This document shows, in pieces, positions 36,221-47,100 of a DNA stretch of 64,000 nt. A program made the translations under genes and the position numbers. This stretch comes from Centroberyx gerrardi (taxonomy: Eukaryota; Chordata; Actinopteri; Beryciformes; Berycidae): contig NC_136020.1 in assembly GCF_048128805.1 (NCBI RefSeq), positions 6,132,001 to 6,196,000 of the forward strand. Direction: 5' to 3'. The notes beneath the pieces are model-generated. The model was not told the DNA's origin. It saw nothing but the letters and a program-made list of their open reading frames with translations, and made no database searches. Position 1 is the stretch's first letter; each line of letters starts with the position of its first letter.

Positions 36221-39200
36221 CATGACCCCCTCACCTGGAACTGTGGCACCAGTCTTCCAGGCTGCAGGTGTAGTGAGTGCTCATAAAAACCCAGCTTTCT
36301 GTGCATCATTTCTTGGTAGTGGAGCTCAAACTCAATGTTGCTGCCAGGGGGAACGTGGACCTCTGTCTTAAAGGTCTCCATGTCCTGGGAATTAGCCCTG
36401 TGAAGCAGAATCATTTCAGTATCTTTGCAGAATCAGGGGATGAAACCCTACTGAGCTCTATGCGGGATTCATAGTCCTAAACCAAGAGGCTGGTCCAGTA
36501 CCTGACGATGCCCGCTGCCTTGCCTCTGGCCCTGGCTTGGGCGTACAAGTTCCGGGCCACCGTCTTCTCCTTCACCGAGCCCACAAACGTTATCCCATTC
36601 ACGTTCCTACACATAGGAAACAATTGGTGTGAGAAGAAGTGTGCGCTCACGTTCTGTAGAACGAACTGCTTGAAACTGGGATGTGGCTCACATGGTGAAG
36701 TTGGTGATGAAGGCTCGTTTGGGGATCTGGACGTTGAAGCCGATGCTCTGGGCTTTGGAGCCGGAGTTGACCACCGAGCTCCGGACGGTGGTGTGGGCGA
36801 AGCGCGACGTGATGCGGCTCTCCACCTTGTAGCTCTTGACGGTGATGTCATCTCCCCGGATGGCCTGTGCGGGCGAAGACAGAACATGTGAGGGACCGGC
36901 AAGCAATGGGAGGAGAACCTGGGTGTCGAGATCTCAGATGTGACCCAACAATCCACAGTTGGGAGGGTACATTCCAGTGGTGTGGTACTTCAGTCCGGTC
37001 TCGAGTCTGGTCTCCAGCCCACTTTTCTGACGTCTTGTACTTGTCTCGGTCTCATGCCTATCTTGTCTTGGTCTCAGCCACTACTGGATATTGACTCAAC
37101 TTTTTCCCGCCTACCTACAAATTTTCTTAGATATGTTTTTCTCCACCTGGTCCGCCCTGATTTAGTTTCTCCCCAGCACTACAAACAATGTAAGGGATTA
37201 ATCCTGTGTGAAGTATGTAATGGTCTTCAAACTTCTATGCATTGATTAGTCAAAATTTGATTGATTTGGTCTTGGTCTTGAATAGGACTTGATTTGCTCT
37301 GGTCTCGGTCTTGACTCGGTCTCGACCCCTTTTGGACCGCACCTTGGAACTCAGCTGGACCTGGTCTTGGAATTGACTTGCACTTGACTAAGGCATTCTA
37401 GGTGGTACTCCATAGACTATATCTCTCTAGCAGCAGGCTTGCCAGGTTATATCTGGGACTAGACCCAACCTGCTCTAGATGCCATTAAGCCCCAGTCACC
37501 CTTGGCCACATGTGGGCAACCTCAGTTGAGTCCTTCCAACACATTTTCTTACATTTGCGACCGGGAGATCAGCACTGACCCTATCACAGTGATATTTGGG
37601 GCAGCCCCCTGATGAGATTTCACTATCTGCAACTCAAGAAGAAGTCATGGCTTTCCCCACACTCCTAGCCACATGGATAATCTTTTTCAAGCAGAAAGCC
37701 ACAACTCAGCCATCGCATAAACGCTCAGCGGTGGAGGTCATGGCACATTTAAATGTAGAGAATCTGAAGCGCTGTTAAAATTTGGCAACCATTTTTAAAT
37801 TCTATTGAACAGGAATCTCCCTCTGTGAATACAGCATGACCCTCCACCCACCCACCACCACCACCACCACCACCACCCCACCCCCACCCCATTCCAAATC
37901 CAGTACAGATCAATTTGTATCGTGCGTTATTGGATTTTAGTTGTTTTGTCTTGTGTATGTCTTTTTTTATGTGCATTATACGTGGAACTGAGCACTGCAT
38001 GTATCTGTTCATTACATCATCATCAATATTTCAATAGTAATAATAATATAATGAACTGGCAGCACAGTGATGACGTCATCACCCATGGAGGAAAAAAAGC
38101 CATCTCTTCATTTTACCCCATAATTCAAAGCTATAGTAAAGTAAGTAAGTAAAGTTTATTTCTAGAGCACATTTAAACACAGCTTGAGCTGACCAAAGTG
38201 CTGTACAAAAGAACATTAAAATACAAAGTAAAAGTAAAACACAAGGAGAAACATACCAAAGACAACAATAAGCAACAACAAGGGACAAAATACAGAGTTA
38301 TATTAAATTGATCTTAAATTGATCTTGTCATAGTTTAAGCTGATATCGGAAACTACTCATAAAACACTGCCCAATAAACTGAATGACTCGATTGAACTAA
38401 GAAATAGGCTTAATGCACTTCACATGACTCTGCCACTGATTTGATTTCTTACCTAGAACAAGACAGACTTGCTTTTAGGCAGTAAAGTAAACCAGAGCAG
38501 GATTAGTGGAGAGCGAAGTCAATAACCTGTCAGTCACGGGAATCTCTTCAAACAGCAGCATATTGACTATTAGATAAGGCTCAACTCTGTCACAGTGGAG
38601 AGGGCTTGAACAACAAGCGGAGAGACGCACCTCAAAGTCTTCCTGCTCCTCGCTGGTCAATATCGCTCTCTGAAACACACACACACACACACACACACAA
38701 GTCATCAGCCTCACACTGCCTCAATCCACTCTCTAAGAGAAGATAATGAATCACAAACTGCTGTTATTCACAAGTTGGAGATGATGTAGGGACTTTGATT
38801 AGAATCAGAGTGGGTTACTGGCCACATGGGATGCTTAGTGTTGACTTAATCTGTTTGTTCTAATGTGACACCATTATGAGTGTGTGATCAGTGTGATGCA
38901 GTTCATGGATCAATGATTGCAACTATTGCAACATCGACGACAAAAGCAAACCCACAATTCATGCTTTCATGCTATGTATTATACAATTAGACATGCGCAT
39001 AAGATTAAAAGTAATGTTGTTTTGGAGTCAAAAGAAGGAAAACATCTCACCCTGTGTCTTTCCCGATGATCCTGCAAACCTGACTGGTGGAAGAAAGGAA
39101 GTTATTTGTACTGGCGTTGATCATTAAAACCACAGAGAGAGAGATTTAAAACCCTTATTTAACCAGGCAACATGACTAAGACACATTTACAGCATCAACC

Positions 39201-39710
39201 TGGGGGAATAATGTCATGTGACTCACTTAGACACAGTAGTCAGACATGATTTAGATCAAAAAACATTGACTGCACAATTCACATATAGCTGATGTCATTT
39301 TGATTAATGCAAATATAACAATATTCCATAATAACCAGTGATGTAGCGGTAAATAAAAAGGAGGGTAAACTCAAACAAACACCAATAGAAACGAAAATCA
39401 ATTATATTTTCAGGACATCATTGATTTAGGTTTTTGTTTTTTTCTTCATATAACTTGCACCAGTTTGATACCACTATGATGTATGATGAATGAAATGAAC
39501 TCAATAAGATTCATGCCAGCCTTCAACTCTATTCTGCAAGTAAAAAGGTGCGTAACCTGAGCTTTTCAGTGGGTTTACCCTCCACTCCATCCCTGCTAAT
39601 ACCCTCCAACTCACCGTCTCTCCCTCCCATTCTCCATCTATGATGAACTCGAAGCCGTGGCTCTGGTGGGAGACCAGCAGCCCCAGCAGCAGCAGCAGCA
39701 GACGCCTCAT
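30820..39710 (-). CDS. itih2: Inter-alpha-trypsin inhibitor heavy chain H2 (complete, 21 coding exons)
   Basis: ITIH2 is a secreted heavy chain, mainly from liver, that is joined to bikunin by chondroitin sulfate and transferred to hyaluronan. Exons in transcript order: 39615-39710, 39051-39071, 38631-38669, 36692-36864, 36502-36606, 36235-36397, 36033-36140, 35800-35928, 35544-35660, 35194-35362, 34885-35010, 34410-34591, 34140-34325, 33516-33655, 33203-33375, 32858-32998, 32632-32745, 32147-32345, 31327-31499, 31054-31165, 30820-30967. Total 2814 nt (937 aa; human 946). The signal peptide [19 protein letters not shown] is followed by a VIT domain (about 55-185). The vWFA domain has an intact MIDAS, DVSGS at 305-309, and [13 protein letters not shown] at 692-696 is the heavy-chain processing and bikunin-link site. 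The C-terminal domain includes [16 protein letters not shown] and ends in SFLPTL. An in-frame upstream Met at 39809 is less likely as the start because it would bury the signal peptide. Confidence 0.96.
31184..31241 (+). mobile_element. Family A fragment, copy 10, in an itih2 intron
   Basis: Only the right-end blocks remain (ATTGAATATATGAGC, TTTAATCCAAAAATATCAGT, CAGCCTTCAAAACCC). It lies in the itih2 intron between the exons at 31054-31165 and 31327-31499, about 19 bp from the first of these. Confidence 0.55.
31640..31815 (-). repeat. Family C interspersed repeat, copy 2, in an itih2 intron
   Basis: This is the reverse-complement match to 12355-12620 (TTACATGGTCCTCTATGGGT on the minus strand). 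It lies between the itih2 exons at 31327-31499 and 32147-32345. Confidence 0.5.
31853..32088. mobile_element. Family D small inverted-repeat element, copy 1
   Basis: One end reads AGGGATGTAGTGGAGGGTAA and the other ATTTACCACTACATCACTGC, an inverted pair. The 236-bp body has no ORF, so this is a MITE-like element. It sits in an itih2 intron. Confidence 0.55.
33026..33157 (+). mobile_element. Family A element, copy 11 (internally deleted, 132 bp)
   Basis: It has AGGGTTGGCCAATATTGGTC at the left, the TGATATGATGGATATGATGC block, then a direct jump to CCCATATCGGTCAAGCCC. Both termini are present with the centre removed, the usual structure of a deletion derivative. It lies in an itih2 intron. Confidence 0.68.
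33711..33830. repeat. Hairpin-forming repeat in an itih2 intron
   Basis: CTTCTATCCTTATGAGGAC is followed after 5 nt by its near-perfect inverse GTCCTCACAAGGATAGAAAG. The GAGGACATTTTGCCAGTCCT sequence after it extends the element. This GTCCTCA family recurs in fish genomes. Confidence 0.45.
36177..36214 (+). repeat. (AC)n microsatellite in an itih2 intron
   Basis: About 19 units in the 94-bp intron between the itih2 exons at 36033-36140 and 36235-36397, so it forms about 40 percent of that intron. Confidence 0.9.
36965..37400. repeat. Degenerate GGTCTCGGTCTTG-type repeat in an itih2 intron
   Basis: Variants of GGTCTCGGTCTTGACT recur at about 37000-37080 and 37260-37380, with unrelated sequence between. 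This is a simple, decayed interspersed repeat seen widely in fish. There is no ORF. Confidence 0.45.
38140..38260. repeat. Interspersed repeat fragment (AGTTTATTTCTAGAGCAC type)
   Basis: The string AAGTTTATTTCTAGAGCACA followed by GACCAAAGTGCTGTACA resembles a repeat tail common in fish genomes. It lies in the largest itih2 intron, between 36864 and 38631. Confidence 0.4.
39336..39599. mobile_element. Family D element, copy 2, beside the itih2 exon 1 donor
   Basis: The ends are CAGTGATGTAGCGGTAAATA and TTTACCCTCCACTCCATCCC, matching copy 1 and inverted relative to each other. The right end lies about 14 bp inside itih2 intron 1 from the 5' splice site at 39613-39614. Confidence 0.55.
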
Positions 39711-40648
39711 GTTTCCAGGCCTGGAAGCCCTCAGAGATACAAGCAGCACAGAGAGAGACGGGAGTCTCCTAGAAACACAGCGAAGCCCGAGCTGAGGGTT
39801 AAAATCCACTAAACTGATCGACTCCTGGCCCCAGTCAATATTTGTTGTGTTTCACGTAACCCAGAGAGGAGAAGGAAACTTTGAAACTTGACCTGCAGTG
39901 TGGGCAGGGTAAATAGGACACATTTGGGCCATTCAGGTTGAGATTAAACACAGTTTCAGATCCCGACAGAGACATTGTTTCAAGAGCTGTGACTCTGATA
40001 TAAATGTAATGGGCTGCATTCAATATACGACCATAGATCTTACATAGACATTACAGCTTTTTAAAAGGTAATGTACAACATATACTACAGCTGTTCAGTG
40101 TAAAAAAATGCTTTTATGACACAAACACACAGACATCAGTTGACATCGGCTGTAATGTTGCATTACGTCCACAAGATAGCGCCAACGTAGGCCTAACTGT
40201 GGTGAAGTTTATGTTCCCCCTTTCATAGTACAATGGTTAAAAGTTGATTTTTTGGGGGATTTTTTTGTTTTTTTCTATTTACATTTTACATCTTAGGCAT
40301 TCAGATGACGCCCTTTTCCAAACTGACTTACAATTAGTGCAATAAGATCCAAATCCTGCCAAAATTTAGATAGGAAATAAGGGGTTCAAAGGTCACGGCC
40401 TTAGTATCTATATGTATCCTATGACCATAGAATGATCATGTAAGAGCAAAGTGCTGGGAAAGAAAAAGAGCTAAGGAGAGAGATTTGCAATAGTGTTTCT
40501 GATTGAATATTTTGCTTTGTAGGCTACTGAAGTGTTTATTTGTACTTTGTACTTGCAATTTAGAAAAAAAAAAGAACAATGGCTTAAAGCCATTAAAAAC
40601 AATTCTTGTTTGTTTATCTCCTCTTCTTTGCTTATCATCTTCTCCTAT

Positions 40649-40661
40649 GTCAATAATTAAC
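40649..40661. promoter_or_regulatory. HNF1-like palindromic site upstream of itih2
   Basis: GTCAATAATTAAC differs by one base from the HNF1 consensus. It lies about 940 bp upstream of the itih2 start codon. ITIH2 is a liver gene in mammals, so an HNF1 site is plausible. A single site in AT-rich sequence can also arise by chance. Confidence 0.3.
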
Positions 40662-41029
40662 TAGGTAAACTTTGCATTAATTCAGAGTTACATTTTTTGG
40701 TTTGGCAATTGCACCACAGAGCCGGTTCACATTAGGGCTAGGGGAAGTGGGGTCAGCAGCCCGCTAACTGATGGATGCTCAACTAGGCCTTATTATAATG
40801 GCAGAGAGTCATGCTGCCTTCATGTGCACCTCGTAAACTCCAGCTTCCGAGCTTGCAAGTCATAAATAAGACTTGTCACGCATTCATGTGCTTTTCTATA
40901 AGGCACTAAATAGACCTGCTTTTAACCTATGAACCACTCAGGCCTCTGAGGTCACCTGGTACTGGCCTTTTCCCTGTTCCTAGAGTAAAATCAAAATCCG
41001 GTGAAGCTGCCATTAGTCACTACGCCCCC

Positions 41030-41370
41030 GGCCAAACAGCCTGCCAGATTTCCTCAGATGTGCCAAAACTCTAAGCTCTTTTAAAATTGGGCTCAAAACT
41101 TTCCTTTTTTCCCAAGCTTTTGACTAACACTGTGTGCATGTATACATAGCTGTATGTGTGTATGTGGATGTATGTGTGTATATATATGTGTACCTATATA
41201 TACATATTTTAATTATATGTGTATTTTTTTTATCACATTATATATATATTTCTTTTTGTTATTTCTACTATTTTAAAACGTTTTTGCTATTTTTCATTAT
41301 TTTTGCGTGTAAAGTACATTGAGTTTTCCTGTGAATGTATGAGTTGACTTGACAAGGTTTTTGGTGTTTT
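41030..41370 (+). mobile_element. Non-LTR retroelement 3' remnant
   Basis: The end of a LINE ORF2 can be read in one frame (LGSKLSFFPKLLTN, resembling the LKTHLF-type C-termini), after GCCAAAACTCTAAGCTC. Stop codons and AT-rich sequence follow. It is short and decayed. Confidence 0.4.
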
Positions 41371-41893
41371 ATTTTGAAATCAGAATCAAAAGTTTAAAAA
41401 AATATGCCATCAGTCATGTAATTGATGTCTTAATTACTTTTAAAAAATGTGTTACAACTTAAAATCAAACAAAGAGTGAAAATAGAAACATACATCAATA
41501 TTCAGGGTCAGCCCTGACATATTCAGGGCTGTGACCCTGAATATGTTTTACATATATATTTTACTATCATATAACATATGATAGTAAAATCCTCACTTTC
41601 ACCACCAATGTTTTCCATGCCCTTCGCCCCCTAAACGTCGCATCTCGGCAACTCGCTAATTCCGACAGCACTTGAAGGCAACAGCAGCAGATGGCTGTTC
41701 ATTGAGAAGTGGACTGAAGCACAGCATCTCTCTCCCTCTCTCTCTTTGTGGGTGGGAGTGTTTGTCGAGTCTTCTCCCCCCCCCCCCCCCACGCAAGTCT
41801 CAGCTCTCGGTCCGGCCACTCTGATCTGGAGACCCGGAGACTCGGAGCGCTGCGCACTGGGAATAATGTCCCATTTATCTGTTTGATTTTTGA

Positions 41894-44126
41894 ATGGAAA
41901 AGGACTGCAAGATGCTGGTGTGGACTCTGCTGGTGTGTTTCAGCCCGTGCGTACTGGGGCAACTGGAGGAGTCTCCGTTCGGAGATGATTTTGATTCCGA
42001 CTTGACTGACTTTGATCCAGACATTGTAAGTCATTTCAAAGACGACAGTGTTGCACATTGGTGCCACTTATTTGGATGTCATCAAGTGACTGTTTTGATT
42101 GTGTCCACAGGCTCCACGCAGGGTGCCTCGGCAGGTGAAAACTATACTGACCAAGGTAAAGCCAAGTTAATTACTTTGGGGCTATAAACTTATTGCGTCT
42201 TGGTAGTGATGTCTGATGTCTTGGGTAGCTGTGCACTTTCAGTTGAATGGCTGCAAACATTCAACTGGGACAAGGTGTGGCCTAAGTGAGATAAAATTCG
42301 ATCTTGTACTTTTTATCATTATCATGAAGAGGTAAAATCAAGCAAAAATGCCTGAAATCTATTTGGAAACCATATCTTAAAAAAAACCCAAATCAAATGG
42401 ACATTCTGGACCAATGTTCCCTATAAGATGATAGTTTGGTGACTTACTAACAATTCATCACTTTGACCAAATAATAATAATATATTGTCAGTCATCAGTC
42501 ATTGCTCCCCTTTATCCCCAGAAATTCAGTCGATATAAACGGGTTTGGGAGATTTGGTTTGAACTGCCTGAACTGACGCCGCTCAAAATGTAAACAAGCA
42601 TTTGATTAACTTTATATGTTAACAGTGGCCTAGAATACATGGCCTGATTTAAGTTGAGTGCTGTTTTTATCAGATGTGGATTTTGTCATCCGAAATTCTG
42701 CTGTGGGTGTGACGCGCAGGAGAGCGGCCAAGCGCGCGTCAGCTGTGCCAGAGAGGCTGTAATGCACTGGCTCTCCTCTCTGAAACGCGCTCCAATGATC
42801 TGGGAAGAAATGCCACGAGCCTGCTAGGTGGAACTCAAGGGGAATTTCAATATCATGACTGGGGATCATTAAAGTTTCTTCTGATCGAAAAGAAAATGGG
42901 GGGGTTGCCAGTACGCGCAGCAAAGGACGTGCACAACACCCAAATTGGGCATTAATCTTTCCACATATGATATGACGCTTATACTGATGTCTCTGCAATA
43001 ATGATGCGTAAATGTGTCCACCGAGCAGGAGACCAAACCGCACATCCAGGAACTCGCCATCAAGACCACCATCATCTCCCGGTACGCCTTCACCGCGGTG
43101 TCCTGCGCCATGCTCAACCGGCACTCCGCCGCTGCCGAGGGCGTCTTCCAGTTTCAGATCCCCGCTACTGCCTACATTTCCAACTTCACCATGTAAGAGC
43201 CCGGTTCATACTGAGCAACAGCAATAACTCAAGTGTAGTCGGTATATTTATGTCACCCAAGTTCCATCCATTTGACCCTCTCAAAGCATAATTAAATCTA
43301 TATAGGCATCAGGATCCCTGTTTATGTGTTGATTTAGGACAAATGAGTTCCCATTTTGCTGCTTTTCCTAATTCAAGTTCATTTGGTTGGTCATGGGCAT
43401 CAATTGGGTTTGGCTATAAGTGAATCCAATTGTGATCTTGTAGTGTTTATTATTAAAAGATCAAGCAAAAACTGACAGAGATTTATTTGGAAGTAATATT
43501 CAAAATTTTAAAAATCACATCAGGGGAACATTCAGGACCAATGTTCCCTTTAATCTGGTAGTTTGATGACTAATCTAATAATTTATCACATTGACCAAAT
43601 AATACCTTGTCAGTCATCTGCTGTTGCTCCAGAAATTTAGCAGATATAAGCGGGTTTGGAAGTTTTGGTGGCAAACGATATTAGATGCAGGCACTAGACC
43701 GTAGAGTTTTAGTGAATTGACGCCTTATATCAATGGTTGTGTGGATTTATGATGCTTCAGTTGCCATGGCAGCGGTCAGTGAGGAGACTACAAAGGCTGC
43801 ACACAGAAGTTTATACCGTCGTTAACTCCGGCACAGTCACCGCCGCTCATTCATGCGGCACTGTTAACTGTAAATAGGGAACAATGGAATTTTGTCCACA
43901 AATTTTGCCTTTTTGTCCAAGAAAGCCTGCTTGAACAGCGACAATAGGTGACCCAGAATAAAAGCGGCAGTCTAATCCTTGACCTTTGACCCCATGAACC
44001 AGGATCATTGGCGGGCGCGTCTACCAGAGTGAGGTCAGGCCCAAGGAAAAGAAGGTCAAGCAGGAGAAGGGGGAGAACGGCAAGCCCAAGAACAAAGAGT
44101 CAGGTGACGCAAGGTAAAAGAAACCC

Positions 44127-44163
<37 letters not shown>

Positions 44164-47100
44164 GTGCATGCTTGAGTCTGTGTGTGGCCACTCCTGTGGT
44201 CTGATCTCTCTCTGGCGTCTCCTTATAATTACACAGCAGGAACTCAGCCCCTCTCAAGTTCCTATTTTGCAAACAGATTGATAATATCCCAACTAAAACC
44301 TCTTCTACCACAGCTAGGAAGCCACAAAGAGTGTGTGTGTGTGTGTGTGTGTGTGTCTGCCCAGACTGGAGTGAGTCTGGAATATAAGATCATCGCTCTA
44401 GAGACAAGGATTGTCATATAAATCTGTGACCCTACCATGGCAGAAATGACCTCATGCCGTTTCCAGCTGTCATCCGAAAAATGACATTTCATAAAATGCA
44501 ATTATATGATTCACTGACTCCAGTGTAAAAGGCCGAGGAGAGAAGGAAGGGAGGGATTGAAGTGGGAGATGGTGATACGAGGAAGAAGGGCACAATACAC
44601 ACACACCATATTCATGATATCACCACTTGGACTGTGCAATTCACCACTCCACCCCCTCTGTACTCCTCTCCTCCCTAATTGCCATATTTCCCTCTTCTTC
44701 TCTATTTAATATTTATTTCTGTTTACAGCTCTTGCTTTTTTGTTTATTTTTTGTTTAATCTTTATTTAACCAGGCTGCTCCCACTGAGATTTCTAGAGAG
44801 ACCTGGTCAAGAAAGCAACTCATGACAAACATAAAAGTTGCAGACCAACAACATACAACAGTGTACAAAGTCAAAATAAACAAAGACAACTCCAAGATCC
44901 TTCACTGTAAGATTAAACTAACCAAGAGGAACCAGCTCTCTCAGTTTTCAGCCATTTTTCAGTGAGTTCCATGTGGAGGGAGCAGAATACATAAAGACAC
45001 TTTTGCCTAATTCAGTTCTTACCTTACAGACTGACATACCACTGAATAAGCCATGAGTGGACAGACCACAATCAAGTCAATCGAGTCAATAATAAACCTG
45101 CTCCTTGATCCACAGTGTCTAAGGATCTCTATTGAAGCTGCCAATAGCTGATATTTTGTGGCGATATTCAATATCATTCAATTTGAGCATTTCCATGCCA
45201 TAAAATTCCAAAAGTATTCCAAGTATTCAGTGTTTCTCCCAGAATTGTATTCTTGTCAGGGTGGGAAAGCCTCTGAAACAGCAGACTAAGAGACTATGAG
45301 ACACTAAAACTCTCCATTGAAACCAAGAATGATAATGATAGTAATAACGAAAACAAAATTCATACATACTTGGGTGGAATCTGATCAGAATGTCACATTA
45401 GGATCAGTTCAGGTTAAAGTAAATATGTAATCAATCAAACTGCATCATATCATCACATCAGAGGTGGGCGACACTGACTGGACCAGATGCGATTTTTGAT
45501 AAAACGCCAATATCGGCCCGATATATTACGAATATATCGGTCTGACCCCGTCTCCTCTCCCCTCCTCTCCGCAGCGGCGAGTCGGAGGTGGAGGTGTTCA
45601 GGATGGCGGCCAGCATCCCGGGTCGGAACCGGGCCGTGTTCCTGCTGACCTACGAGGAGCTGCTGCGGCGGCGCCTGGGCCGCTACGAGCACGTGACCAG
45701 CCTGCGCCCGCTGCAGCTGGTCAGCCGCCTCAGCCTGGACGTCACCATCGTCGACCACTCGCCCATCACGCACCTCGAGGTGCTGCCGCTCCGCAACGGC
45801 AAGAGCAGCAGCGCCGCCGCCAACGCCGCGTCCGGGCCCAACGCACCCAAGACGCCAGGTACGGTCCTATATGGGGTTTTTTTTCATATTTGAATATTTT
45901 CTCATTTTGCATATATCTTGATATTTTATAGTTTTCATATTGTTCATATTTTTTGTAATTTTCATATCGTACATATTTTTTCTTTCATTTTTTTCTTTAT
46001 CTACATATGTTCTACTGCTATTATTTTGCATATTTCATACATTTTCATAGTTTTCATTCTTATATTTCTACTCAATACATTCTAGTGTTGTAACTGTAAA
46101 TGTTCAAATATGCCCCATTTGCTACATGCTGTTATTCATATTCTATATGTTCGTTCCTATATTTCTACTTTGTACTACTGTAACCAAATGTAATATATAT
46201 ACTGATGTATTTGTCAGTTGTCATACATCCCCCATTTCCTATATATTCTTATTGCTATTCTACTTTTCTTTGCTGTGTCCAAGTAATATTTATAAGTCTA
46301 AACCCCTCTTTTTAAACATAGAAATGAACACTATCCCAATATTAAAACTGAACAAATCATGCAGTGGCTGTATGAGTCTGATTTGTCTTACTGTGACAAA
46401 ATGTTGGCAGTGTTCACTCTTTCCATTCAAAGTCTAATTTGTGTGATATTTTAGTAAGCGCCGCTGCCAATTTAGATCTCCATTATTAAATGAATTGTCT
46501 CGGGGCGGTGTGGCGTTTTCCTCAACTCTTTTCTTCCGCCAATTAAAACACAAACACCCTTCCTTCCCGCTTTTGTCCTCCAGCCAAGACCGAGCCTCCC
46601 GTCACCACTGCGATCAAACACGACAAGAACCTCTGCAAGATCACCTTCGGCCCGAACATCGTCCAGCAGGCCAAGATCACCACCAACGGCATCCTGGGAG
46701 ACTTTGTGATCCGCTACGATGTGGAGAGAGAGATGGGGATAGGGGACATACAGGTACAAATACATGTAGAATAAACAAAAGAGAAGAGGAAAGAGAGGAA
46801 AAGAGACAGAAAAATCAGACCACATTTATATATTGATGTATGACCTTAAATAATATGTAAGTACTGCTCTTATATCCCGTGACCGGAGCCTGTCCACACA
46901 TAGTAAATAAAGCATGTCAGAGCATTATAGCCCATTTCACAGCCTAAAGAAAACCAGACTGTGTAAATGCAGGGGTCAAACAGAATCGTGCTCATATTTT
47001 GTATGCATGCACGCAAATTCCCCATCCAGCTCCACACACACAAACACACATTCACACACGCACACACACACATCCACCCACCTGTTAGTAATTCATTTCT

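Larger units (their letters stand above)
39711..41893. promoter_or_regulatory. Head-to-head intergenic region between itih2 and itih5
   Basis: This 2.18 kb region must hold the 5' ends of both genes. An HNF1-like palindrome lies at 40649-40661 (GTCAATAATTAAC, one base from GTTAATNATTAAC) and would suit liver expression of itih2. A non-LTR retroelement tail remnant lies near 41030-41370. A pyrimidine/C-rich tract sits just before itih5 (about 41720-41790). No coding sequence was recognised. Confidence 0.45.
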
